A DNA stretch of 64,000 bases from contig JBASTM010000008.1 in the NCBI GenBank assembly GCA_049274895.1, positions 1 to 64,000 on the forward strand, given 5' to 3'. Shown piece after piece: positions 45,927-53,197 of the stretch (within the stretch, counting starts at the first letter, position 1; the number at the start of each line of letters is the position of its first letter). The DNA comes from JACQLN01 sp049274895 (GTDB lineage: Bacteria > Patescibacteriota > Minisyncoccia > JACQLN01). The position numbers were made by a program, and so were the translations under genes. The notes below the pieces were generated by a model. The model saw nothing but the letters and a program-made list of their open reading frames with translations, made no database searches and had not been told where the DNA came from.

Positions 45927-47495
45927 TTATTGTTGTAAAGTCGTTTTGACGGTAAGCGGAATCTTAAACACCGCTTCTTGTTTGTTTTCAAAAACCAGCG
46001 GGAATTTGGCGTCTTGAACCCAGTAGAAAAATGTTCGGGGATTTTGGGCTTTTCGCAAAACCACGTAACTAGCTTTGAAATCATCGGCTAAAACCCGGGC
46101 GGTGTCTTCCACTTCTTCGGCGGTGCATCTTAACCGGCCGCAGGTTTGATTATAGGCCTCGTCGGTGGTGAACATAAAATGGTTTTTCCAGTAAAGCGCC
46201 GGATCATAGGTGTACTGAAAAATCGGATCCATGCCGTTAATGTAGTAATTGTTCTTATTCCAAAACATCAGCGCGCCGAACTGATCCCAGTTGGTATAGA
46301 AAACTATTTCGCCCGCGCGAGTGTTGGCTTTAAGCCACAAGGCCGACTCTTTCAGATAGGAGGGCACCCAGGCACCATCGTTATATTTTTTGAACAAAGT
46401 TAAAGAGTTTAAGCCCAGAACCCCGATGAGTATTATCAAACCGGATAACAGCGCGTTTTTTCTGTTCGGCGCGGCGTTTTTTAGATATAAAGTTAGAGCG
46501 GCGGCCGAGGCAATTACGGCAAACGCGGTAAAAATGTCGTAACTGCGCCGGGCTACGAATACCGTCACGAAGAAAAAGATCACGGAAATTACTAAAGCCG
46601 AGAGAAATATGTTTTTTTGCGCGTTTGATTCTGGGTCGTATGTTTTTCGGGAGGCGATTCGGTATAAAAATAGGCCTGCGAGCAGAATTAAAATAACGAG
46701 CGGCGTGTTTCTTAAAAACATGTCCCAGCCCGGCGGCCTTAATTCACGACCGAAGGTTAGGGGAATGTTTTGCAGTTTAATGGCGACGATTTGAACCACC
46801 TGAATATAGGCGAGCTTAACGGCGCCCCAAGGGTGGGGCCGCGCCAGGATGCCGATAACTGACCCGGCGATTAAATAGATTAGATTTATCCACCTGACCG
46901 GTTCTCGGCGAGCTTTAAGAATCAAACTGGATACCAGCGCGATAAATATGGGCAGCCAGCTAAGGGCGATATGCAAGAAAGCCGACAGAAAACCCAAAAG
47001 CGCGAAAGCCGTTTTCCGGCCTCGGGTCAGCGCGAGCGCGAAAACGATTAAAATTATCGCGAGCGAAAGGTTATGCGGCCGGGTCATGGTCAAGCGGTAT
47101 AAAACATCGGGCGCGGCGAGCGTAAAAATAAAAATCCAAACCAACGGCCAGGTTATTTTTAACCGCGTCAGCACCCAATAAAATCCGGTCAAAGTCAGAA
47201 AAGTTATCACAGCTCCCGCGATCTTGATGTTTAAGATGTCGCCTTTGATATAGGTGAATGGAATCAAAAACAGATGAAAGCCGTACCAGATGTCGGCTTT
47301 GAGGTTCTTGATGATTGAGAACTGGGCCCAGGGAAACTCGCCGTAAAAAACGCCGCGCTCGGCGTATATCTGGGCATGGGCCAAGTGGTAAAAAGAATCC
47401 GGATCGGCAATATTGGGTGTGGAGAATTGCAGGGCCGTTGATACCACTAGTAGCACCACTGCAACACCGATTGTTTTTATAAAACTATTTTTCAT
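45927..47495 (-). CDS. Polytopic membrane glycosyltransferase-like protein
   Basis: 522 residues with about ten membrane segments and a C-terminal soluble domain of about 130 residues. The N-terminal loop has PDSFYHLAHAQIYAERGVFY, resembling the first extracytoplasmic loop (acidic D-x-x-x-H) of oligosaccharyltransferase- and PMT-type GT-C enzymes. Overlaps the upstream GT-C gene by 11 nt. Acts on lipid-linked sugars by analogy; no direct evidence. Its 3' end exists a second time at 45237. Confidence 0.72.
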   Translation of the reverse strand: MKNSFIKTIGVAVVLLVVSTALQFSTPNIADPDSFYHLAHAQIYAERGVFYGEFPWAQFSIIKNLKADIWYGFHLFLIPFTYIKGDILNIKIAGAVITFLTLTGFYWVLTRLKITWPLVWIFIFTLAAPDVLYRLTMTRPHNLSLAIILIVFALALTRGRKTAFALLGFLSAFLHIALSWLPIFIALVSSLILKARREPVRWINLIYLIAGSVIGILARPHPWGAVKLAYIQVVQIVAIKLQNIPLTFGRELRPPGWDMFLRNTPLVILILLAGLFLYRIASRKTYDPESNAQKNIFLSALVISVIFFFVTVFVARRSYDIFTAFAVIASAAALTLYLKNAAPNRKNALLSGLIILIGVLGLNSLTLFKKYNDGAWVPSYLKESALWLKANTRAGEIVFYTNWDQFGALMFWNKNNYYINGMDPIFQYTYDPALYWKNHFMFTTDEAYNQTCGRLRCTAEEVEDTARVLADDFKASYVVLRKAQNPRTFFYWVQDAKFPLVFENKQEAVFKIPLTVKTTLQQ

Positions 47496-48897
47496 CTATC
47501 AAATGGACTAAAGTCAGATACTCCCCGCGGTAGGGAGCGGGCAAGTGGGCGAGCTCGCTATTTAATTCAAAAACCTCGGTGGGCATTATGAGCCACGAGG
47601 GAATATGCGGCGCGCGGCCGGTGTTAAATTGCAGCGAATCAGTCAGCTCGTTGGAATAATGCCTGATAGTGTTGTGATGGTTCCAGTTGAAGATATTTAT
47701 CTCTTCGCTGCCGTGTTGATCGGCGAGGTATAAACCGATGGTTTTTTCATCAGCCGCGGCGCGGGTGACGTATATTTGCGGGTAAAAAAATTCACTTAAG
47801 CCGTAATATCCAAAAACAAATATGATTATTACAACCGCCGCGTGTATCAACCAGTGTCGGCGGTTTGTTATCTTTCTGATGCCAAAATAAGCGAGTCCGC
47901 CAGCGATGGCCGCAAAAGGATAAAGCGGGGTATAGTAGGTTACCAATTTGGTCTGGGAAAAAGAAAATAGGGTGAAAATAAAAACCACACTGGCTAAGGC
48001 CGCCGCCAAGTGCTTCGGCCTCACTCCGATTCTTTTTCTGTTTTTATAAAAAACAGGCAGGATGATGGTGCAGATTAAAATCAAAGGCAGGATGGGTTGG
48101 GCTAATTTCCAAAGCGAGTAGAGATAATAGCCCACGGTGATTTTGCTGCCCAGAATATTTTCGTTAAACCGTTCCAGGATGTGATAACCTAAATAATCCT
48201 GCCAGAAAGCTCTGCCGAATTTTGTGCTTTCGTAGATATGCCAGGGAGAAGCGATTAAAAATCCGGCCAGACCGCCCAGCCAGAAGAATTTGTTTTTTAA
48301 CCAGTGCCATTGCTGGGTAGCGAGCGACCAGATCAAGATTATAGGGACGGCCAAGAGGCCGATAATGCTTTTGAATAAAATCCCCAAACCGATGCTTACA
48401 CCTATGCCGGCCAGATATTTTGATTTGCCCGCGCCGACCAAGTAGAAATACAGAGCCGCCAAGAGGCAGGCGGTTACCGGCGTATCCATACGCATATTGC
48501 GCGTGGCCGCGGTGAAAAAAGGAATCAGGGTCAAAATCAAACCGGCCAATAGGGCGGCCGGCCGGTCTTGGGTCAGTGTGAGCACAATCAAATACGCCAG
48601 TAGCGCCGAGACGATTCCTAAGAGCGCCGAAGGGAATCTAAGCGCGAATTCGTTGAACCCAAAAACCTTTACGCTCGCCGCCGCCAGCCAAAAATAGAGC
48701 GGCGGCTTTTCAAACCAATTGTTGCCAAAATATTCAAAACTTAAAAAATCGTTCCGCTCAAAACTGCTTCTTAAAACCGAGGCGTAAGTGGCTTCGTCGT
48801 AATCTTCCAGCGGCCGCTCGCCCAGGTTGACCAAATAAAAAAGCGAAGCTATTAAAATCAGGCACAAAATAGGCCACCGCTGTTTAATTTTGATCAT
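47485..48897 (-). CDS. ArnT/PMT-like GT-C glycosyltransferase (GT39/GT83 type)
   Basis: 470 residues, about eleven membrane segments. The first loop RPLEDYDEATYASVLRSSFE holds the D-E acid pair, and FEKPPLYFWLAAASVKVFG is the K-P-P-L-Y-F-W motif typical of ArnT-like enzymes, which transfer sugars from polyprenyl phosphate. Acceptor unknown (protein or lipid). First gene of a two-gene operon. Confidence 0.9.
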   Translation of the reverse strand: MIKIKQRWPILCLILIASLFYLVNLGERPLEDYDEATYASVLRSSFERNDFLSFEYFGNNWFEKPPLYFWLAAASVKVFGFNEFALRFPSALLGIVSALLAYLIVLTLTQDRPAALLAGLILTLIPFFTAATRNMRMDTPVTACLLAALYFYLVGAGKSKYLAGIGVSIGLGILFKSIIGLLAVPIILIWSLATQQWHWLKNKFFWLGGLAGFLIASPWHIYESTKFGRAFWQDYLGYHILERFNENILGSKITVGYYLYSLWKLAQPILPLILICTIILPVFYKNRKRIGVRPKHLAAALASVVFIFTLFSFSQTKLVTYYTPLYPFAAIAGGLAYFGIRKITNRRHWLIHAAVVIIIFVFGYYGLSEFFYPQIYVTRAAADEKTIGLYLADQHGSEEINIFNWNHHNTIRHYSNELTDSLQFNTGRAPHIPSWLIMPTEVFELNSELAHLPAPYRGEYLTLVHLIDEK

Positions 48898-48976
48898 TTT
48901 AGATAAGCTTAAATCACCCTTTCACAAATAGCAATTTTGTGTTAGTTTTCTAACTATTGTGGGGTCGTCCATTAAA

Positions 48977-49363
48977 ATGAAAAAGGATTTTCAAAAATGG
49001 CATAACCAAAAACGGCATATTGAAAATGAGCGGCCGCGCGTATTTTTTAAGGAACGGGAAATTTGGTTTTGCCACCTTGGCGAAAATGTCGGTTTTGAAC
49101 AAGATGGCAGGGGCGATGAATTTCTGCGCCCGATAGTGGTATTAAAAAAATTCAATAATGAAGTCCTCTGGGTAGTTCCTTTAACCAAAACCGATAAGAA
49201 AAATAAGTATTATTTTCCATTTTCTTTCAATAATGAAACAAGTGTTGCCATATTATCGCAAATACGGCTTGTTGATGCCAAGCGCTTAAAATACAAGATG
49301 GGTGATATGAAAGTTGAGTATTTTAAGGTCCTAAAGAACAAAATCAGGCAATTTCTTGCCTGA
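48977..49363 (+). CDS. MazF/PemK-family protein
   Basis: 128 residues from ATG 48977. REIWFCHLGENVGFEQDGRG, DEFLRPIVVLKKFNNEVLWV, VPLTK and SQIRLVDAKRLKYKMG are MazF-type strands. No antitoxin frame is adjacent, which is unusual; MazF relatives of this length do occur alone. Its stop codon lies in the terminator stem. Confidence 0.82.
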   Translation: MKKDFQKWHNQKRHIENERPRVFFKEREIWFCHLGENVGFEQDGRGDEFLRPIVVLKKFNNEVLWVVPLTKTDKKNKYYFPFSFNNETSVAILSQIRLVDAKRLKYKMGDMKVEYFKVLKNKIRQFLA

Positions 49364-49370
49364 TTTTGTT
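49337..49370 (+). terminator. Terminator of the MazF-like gene
   Basis: AACAAAATCAGGCA-atttct-TGCCTGATTTTGTT; the stop TGA (49361-49363) is inside the 3' arm. Confidence 0.85.
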
Positions 49371-49477
49371 TGTTACCCCCTTACGGGGGAGGGCCGAAGC
49401 CATTTGTAAGCATAAGTATATTCCTTACTGGTTTTGTTGTCAATATGTAGTGATTTTTGATATACTGCCTTTGAATT

Positions 49478-49548
49478 TGCGGGGTCATCTAATGGTAGGA
49501 TACATGACTCTGAATCATGTCATCTAGGTTCGAATCCTAGCCCCGCAG
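49478..49548 (+). tRNA. tRNA-Gln (anticodon CUG)
   Basis: 71 nt. Acceptor TGCGGGG pairs with CCCCGCA; anticodon arm CATGA-CTCTGAA-TCATG; discriminator G; no CCA. Seven nt before cca. Confidence 0.94.
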
Positions 49549-49555
49549 CTGATAG

Positions 49556-51013
49556 ATGAAGAATCTCAAAATCCCCGATTACGTAAAAAACATATTAAGC
49601 CAGCTGGAGAAAGCCGGATACCAAGCGTATCTGGTGGGCGGGTGCGTGCGCGATTTACTGATGGATCGTGTGCCTTGGGATTGGGATGTAACCACCAATG
49701 CCAAACCGGAGGCGATCCAAAAGATATTTACCGACAGCGTCTATGAAAATGATTTTGGCACGGTGGGAGTCAAAATCAGACACAGCGAGGATAGAACCGA
49801 GATCGTGGAGGTGACGCCTTACCGCAAAGAGGAATCATACAGCGACAAGCGTCATCCCGACCGAGTCATATTTACGGAAGGCGTTGAGGAGGATTTGGCC
49901 CGGAGGGATTTTACCGTAAATGCTTTGGCGATGGATTCTAAAGGGAATATTATTGATCCTTTTGATGGCGAGAAAGACATTAAATCAAAAATCATTCGGG
50001 CGGTGGGTGAGCCGGAAAAAAGGTTTGAAGAAGATGCCTTGCGCCTGATGCGGGCGGTGCGGCTCGCGGCTCAACTGGATTTTGAAATTGAGTCCCAGAC
50101 CAAATCGGCCATCAAATCAAAAGCCGGTTTGCTAAAAATGATCGCCCACGAAAGAATCCGCGACGAATTGATCAAACTGGTTGAATCGGACAACCCGGAG
50201 AGGGGTATTGTGCTGATGCAGGAACTAGGCCTTTTGAAAATCGTTTTGCCGGAAGTGGAAGAAGGTGTGGGCGTGGCCCAAAACAAGCACCATATTTATA
50301 ATGTTTTTGAACATTTGGTAAAGTCGCTGGGCTGGGCGGCCAAATACGGTTTTAACGTCTACGTTAGATTCGCCAGTTTGCTGCACGACGTGGGCAAACC
50401 CCGGGCTAAAGAAGGCGAGGGGCCGGAGGCCAGTTTCCACGGTCACGAATTTATCGGCGCCAAGATGACGGCCCGGGCTTTGGAGCGCTTAAAATTCCCC
50501 AAGGATTTTATAGAAAAAGTTTACACGCTGGTGCGCTACCATATGTTTTATTACAACGTGGATGAGGTTACGGAGAGGTCAGTCCGCCGGCTGGTGCGCA
50601 AAGCCGGGCCGGAAAATATGGCCGAGCTGTTGGAACTGCGGCAAGCGGAACGCAAGGGCTCGGGCGTGCCCAAAGCCGAGCCCTACAAACTGCGCCACCT
50701 AAAGTATATGATAGAGAAAGTTTCACGAGATCCGCTGACGGTGGGCATGTTAAAAGTGAACGGCGACGATGTGATGCAAACGCTCGGTGTTGAGCCCGGA
50801 CCCAAAGTGGGCTATATTCTTAATGCCTTGCTGGAGGAGGTGATTGACGAACCCGGCCGCAACGACCGCGAACATTTGTTGGATCGGATGAAAGAATTGA
50901 ACCAGCTGCCGCTCTCGGAATTGGTGAAACTGGCCGAATCGGGCAAAGAAAAATTGGGGGAGGAAAAAGAAAAAGAGGATGAAGGGATAAAAGAGAAATA
51001 CTATGTGAAATAA
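49556..51013 (+). CDS. cca: CCA-adding enzyme / tRNA nucleotidyltransferase with HD domain
   Basis: 485 residues. Nucleotidyltransferase motif YLVGGCVRDLLMDRVPWDWD (G-G-x-V-R-D ... D-x-D), RRDFTVNALAMD, RFEEDALRLMRAVRLA and the neck helix; an HD domain with FASLLHDVGKPRA, FHGHEFIGAK follows. The C-terminal 40 residues are charged (GEEKEKEDEGIKEKYYVK). Most tRNAs of this window lack an encoded CCA, so the enzyme is needed. Confidence 0.95.
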   Translation: MKNLKIPDYVKNILSQLEKAGYQAYLVGGCVRDLLMDRVPWDWDVTTNAKPEAIQKIFTDSVYENDFGTVGVKIRHSEDRTEIVEVTPYRKEESYSDKRHPDRVIFTEGVEEDLARRDFTVNALAMDSKGNIIDPFDGEKDIKSKIIRAVGEPEKRFEEDALRLMRAVRLAAQLDFEIESQTKSAIKSKAGLLKMIAHERIRDELIKLVESDNPERGIVLMQELGLLKIVLPEVEEGVGVAQNKHHIYNVFEHLVKSLGWAAKYGFNVYVRFASLLHDVGKPRAKEGEGPEASFHGHEFIGAKMTARALERLKFPKDFIEKVYTLVRYHMFYYNVDEVTERSVRRLVRKAGPENMAELLELRQAERKGSGVPKAEPYKLRHLKYMIEKVSRDPLTVGMLKVNGDDVMQTLGVEPGPKVGYILNALLEEVIDEPGRNDREHLLDRMKELNQLPLSELVKLAESGKEKLGEEKEKEDEGIKEKYYVK

Positions 51014-51014
51014 T

Positions 51015-51039
51015 TTCCCAGACGTCGGACGTCTGGGAA
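51015..51039. terminator. Palindromic hairpin after cca (CCCAGACGTC type)
   Basis: TTCCCAGACGTC-g-GACGTCTGGGAA. The 21-nt core is the reverse complement of the core of the hairpin at 53168-53188. No T-run, so its role as a terminator is uncertain. Confidence 0.55.
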
Positions 51040-51042
51040 GAA

Positions 51043-51256
51043 CGGGCCATCGTATACCGGTAGTACGCACGTTTTGGGGTCCGTTCCTCTGGTCGGGGAA
51101 TAGTATACCGGTAGTACGTGCGCTTCGGGTGCGTAAAGACCGGGTTCGATTCCCGGTTCCCCGACCAGAGGAACGGACGGGAATGCTACGGATAGCATTC
51201 CCCGGAAATTTACGAAGTAAATTTGTGTAGACTGGGTTCAATTCCCAGTGGCCCGA
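51043..51256 (+). tRNA. Split tRNA-Pro (anticodon UGG) interrupted after the anticodon
   Basis: 5' half 51043-51079: acceptor CGGGCCA, D-arm GTAT...GTAC, anticodon TGG (51075-51077). 3' half 51223-51256: TTGTG completing the anticodon stem with one mismatch, T-arm CTGGG-TTCAATT-CCCAG and acceptor TGGCCCG, which pairs perfectly with CGGGCCA; discriminator A. Joined, the halves give about 71 nt, the length of the intact tRNA-Pro(CGG). The 143-nt interruption holds tRNA-Pro(CGG) and two hairpins (GGGAATGCT/AGCATTCCC, AAATTTAC/GTAAATTT). Either an intron-like interruption or a dead gene. Confidence 0.55.
51094..51164 (+). tRNA. tRNA-Pro (anticodon CGG), nested
   Basis: 71 nt plus encoded CCA (51165-51167). 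Acceptor CGGGGAA pairs with TTCCCCG; anticodon arm TGCGC-TTCGGGT-GCGTA. Its acceptor stem is extended outward without a break to 22 bp (51079-51100 with 51157-51178), so the encoded CCA lies in a helix in the primary transcript. Confidence 0.9.
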
Positions 51257-51362
51257 CTGACGAACGAAGGTGAACACATTCGCCGCGCTCGGCTCAGCAT
51301 CTTCCTCACTCTTGTTTGTCGAGAAGTACTGAGGTCACCAGACCGAATGTACTGAACGAAAA

Positions 51363-51397
51363 GGACTCATAGTTAAGTGGTATAACGGTGCATTCGT
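51363..51397 (+). pseudogene. 5' half of a tRNA-Thr(CGU)-like sequence
   Basis: GGACTCATAGTTAAGTGGTA followed by TAACGGTGCATTCGT: acceptor 5' strand, D-arm and anticodon stem up to CGU, then broken at the same point (after base 36) as the split tRNA-Pro. No good 3' half was found; GGGTCCA near 51576 could pair with the acceptor but lacks a proper T-arm. tRNA-Ala(CGC) starts 15 nt later. Confidence 0.5.
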
Positions 51398-51411
51398 CCC
51401 GCTGGATTTTC

Positions 51412-51482
51412 GGGGGTATAGTATAGCGGTAATACGCGGCATTCGCATTGCCGAGACCTGGGTTCGATTCCCAGTACCTCCA
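51412..51482 (+). tRNA. tRNA-Ala (anticodon CGC)
   Basis: 71 nt plus encoded CCA (51483-51485). Acceptor GGGGGTA pairs with TACCTCC (one G-U), anticodon arm CGGCA-TTCGCAT-TGCCG. Flanked by a 15-of-17-bp stem (CCCGCTGGATTTTCGGG with CCCGAAAATCCCACGGG), a design like that around tRNA-Pro(CGG). Confidence 0.88.
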
Positions 51483-51643
51483 CCATACTCCCGAAAATCC
51501 CACGGGATTGCGATTTGTAGCTCCGACTTGTCGTCGGAGACAAATCGGGAACATTGCTTGGCAATCGGAGCGATTCCGCCGGGTCCACCGAGCTCAACTC
51601 GGTCCACTGAAACTTTTTCTCAATCAAGGTATAATACTTAACA

Positions 51644-52408
51644 ATGGCCAGAATCAAAAAGACTCTCGTAATCCCATCGGCTATTTTAATAACGGTGGCC
51701 GGTTTTTATTTCACTCCCATCGGTGGAATAGTCGGCGAAGCCATCAATACTTGGTCCATCAAACTGGCCCGCGTGGAAAAAGAAATAATGTACTCGGCCC
51801 AGGCGTTGCAGTTTTTTGGAGCCAAGCCCGATGTTAACCTTAATGTCCCTTTCCACCGGCAGGAGCACGCTTTGTCGTGCGAGATCGCGGCTTTGAAAAT
51901 GGCGCTTAATTATCACGGCCAGGTGGTGTCCGAAGGCGAACTGTTAAAAGACCTGCCTTTTGACACCGCGGATTCCAGAAGTTCGGGCAACATTTGGGGC
52001 GATCCGGACAGGGGTTTTGTGGGCGACATTGACGGCAAAGTGCCCCACGGCGGCTATGGAGTTTATGAAGACCCCATAGTCAATTTGGCCTTGCGGTATC
52101 GCGACGCTAAAAAATTGGAGAATGCCACTCTGTTTGATGTTTTGACCGAAGTGGCCGGCGGCAATCCGGTTATCGTTTGGGGTTTTATCGCGTCGGGTAA
52201 GGATATTTCTTGGCGCACTAAGGAAGACAAATACATTAAAGCCGTTTTCGGCGAACATACGCGAGTTATTACCGGATTTTCCGGCACGCCCGAGAATCCT
52301 AAAACCATTACATTGTTGGATCCTATTTACGGCAAAATCAGAATGTCGGCTAAGGGCTTTGAAGGCAACTGGGCCCGATTGGGCAATAAAGCCATAGTGG
52401 TATATTGA
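51644..52408 (+). CDS. C39-like cysteine peptidase, secreted
   Basis: 254 residues. An N-terminal signal/anchor (LVIPSAILITVAGFYFTPIG) precedes VPFHRQEHALSCEIAALKMA (catalytic Cys), GELLKDLPFD, IWGDPDRGFVGDIDG and GEHTRVITGFSG (His), in the order of Peptidase_C39_2 proteins. Substrate unknown; not next to an ABC exporter, so not an evident bacteriocin-processing domain. Confidence 0.85.
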   Translation: MARIKKTLVIPSAILITVAGFYFTPIGGIVGEAINTWSIKLARVEKEIMYSAQALQFFGAKPDVNLNVPFHRQEHALSCEIAALKMALNYHGQVVSEGELLKDLPFDTADSRSSGNIWGDPDRGFVGDIDGKVPHGGYGVYEDPIVNLALRYRDAKKLENATLFDVLTEVAGGNPVIVWGFIASGKDISWRTKEDKYIKAVFGEHTRVITGFSGTPENPKTITLLDPIYGKIRMSAKGFEGNWARLGNKAIVVY

Positions 52409-52412
52409 TCAA

Positions 52413-52952
52413 ATGGAATTCCTAAAACGGCCGCTGGCTATAACCGACGTAGAAACAACCGGTCTTGATTACGGCTTGCACGAGATAATAGAAATCGGCC
52501 TGGTTTTAGCCGACCAAAAAAATCTGAAGGTTTTGGACGAGTGGTCGGTTAAAGTGAAACCGCGCAAAATAAAAACGGCCGCCGAACCGGCGCTCAAAGT
52601 GGCTGGTTACAACAAACTGGATTGGCTGGAGGCCATCAGTTTGGAGGCGGCGATGGAAGTGTATTCCAAAAAAACCAAAAATGCCATTCTTGTGGCGCAA
52701 AACTCTTTTTTTGATTGGTCGTTTTTAAGCGAGGCCTTCAAAGCCACCGGCGTGGAGGACCATACCGATTACCATCGGGTGGATTTGTTCACCATCGGCT
52801 GGTCAAAGGCGCACGAACTCCACGGCCTTAAAAAATTTACCTTAAAAGAGATGTGCCGGTATTTTTGCCTTGAGCCCGAACCAATGCCGCACCGCGCCAT
52901 AAACGGCGCTCGCAAAGCCCTGGAGGTTTTGAGAAAATTAAGAGGTGTTTAG
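52413..52952 (+). CDS. DnaQ-like 3'-5' exonuclease fold protein with altered motif III
   Basis: 179 residues. Motif I AITDVETTGLD and motif II VAQNSFFDWSFL keep their acids. Motif III reads MPHRAINGARKALEV: the His is present, but the Asp expected five residues later is Gly (with Asn before it). If this alignment is right, one metal ligand is lost and catalysis may be weak. It lies 4 nt after the C39-like gene. Confidence 0.82.
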   Translation: MEFLKRPLAITDVETTGLDYGLHEIIEIGLVLADQKNLKVLDEWSVKVKPRKIKTAAEPALKVAGYNKLDWLEAISLEAAMEVYSKKTKNAILVAQNSFFDWSFLSEAFKATGVEDHTDYHRVDLFTIGWSKAHELHGLKKFTLKEMCRYFCLEPEPMPHRAINGARKALEVLRKLRGV

Positions 52953-52957
52953 AAGTA

Positions 52958-52997
52958 AACGTGTCCCGAATATACGATCGTATATTCGGGACACGTT
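52958..52997. terminator. 40-bp perfect palindrome
   Basis: AACGTGTCCCGAATATAC-gatc-GTATATTCGGGACACGTT, an 18-bp stem. It lies just after the DnaQ-like gene and before the promoter at 53002. A terminator or boundary element; no long T-run. Confidence 0.6.
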
Positions 52998-53001
52998 AGA
53001 T

Positions 53002-53030
53002 TTGACGAATATGATAGTGGTATGTTATCT
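53002..53030 (+). promoter_or_regulatory. Promoter of the 53-kb orphan RNA
   Basis: TTGACG (53002-53007), a 17-nt spacer and TTATCT (53025-53030): one of the better promoter matches in the window. No gene follows on this strand before a terminator. Confidence 0.65.
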
Positions 53031-53036
53031 ATTAGT

Positions 53037-53197
53037 CAGAAGTTCTTTTTATAAACTGGCCCGCTGAAAAGCCGCAAATAGCGGCGTAAAAAGCGACGCC
53101 ACAAGCAATAGGAGGACTTGCCGTGAAACAGGCAACCTTGAAGCAGTCGGCCAAGATTCTCTCACCACCCAGACGTCCGACGTCTGGGTGGATTTTT
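53037..53197 (+). ncRNA. Candidate orphan structured RNA, about 160 nt
   Basis: Between a good promoter and a strong terminator (CCACCCAGACGTC/GACGTCTGGGTGG, then ATTTTT) lies a sequence without a reading frame but with nested helices and A-rich loops: an outer stem TGGCCCGCTG with CAGTCGGCCA (9 of 10 pairs), inner GCCGC-aaata-GCGGC or GGCGT/ACGCC, and TTGCC-gtgaaaca-GGCAA. I do not recognise SRP, 6S, tmRNA or RNase P motifs. It could be a free small RNA or a riboswitch-like leader whose gene is lost; the next gene is convergent. Confidence 0.6.

Noticed and set aside
48959..49363. MazF-like gene as half of a classical toxin-antitoxin pair
   Set aside because: No antitoxin-sized frame is adjacent: upstream is the divergent GT-C gene and downstream a terminator and tRNA-Gln, so it is annotated as a solitary MazF-like gene.
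50750..51657. Several open frames on the minus strand over the Pro/Ala tRNA cluster
   Set aside because: They are antisense to cca and tRNA genes, with tRNA-derived peptides (GIEPRSRQCECRVLPLYYT type), a common false call.
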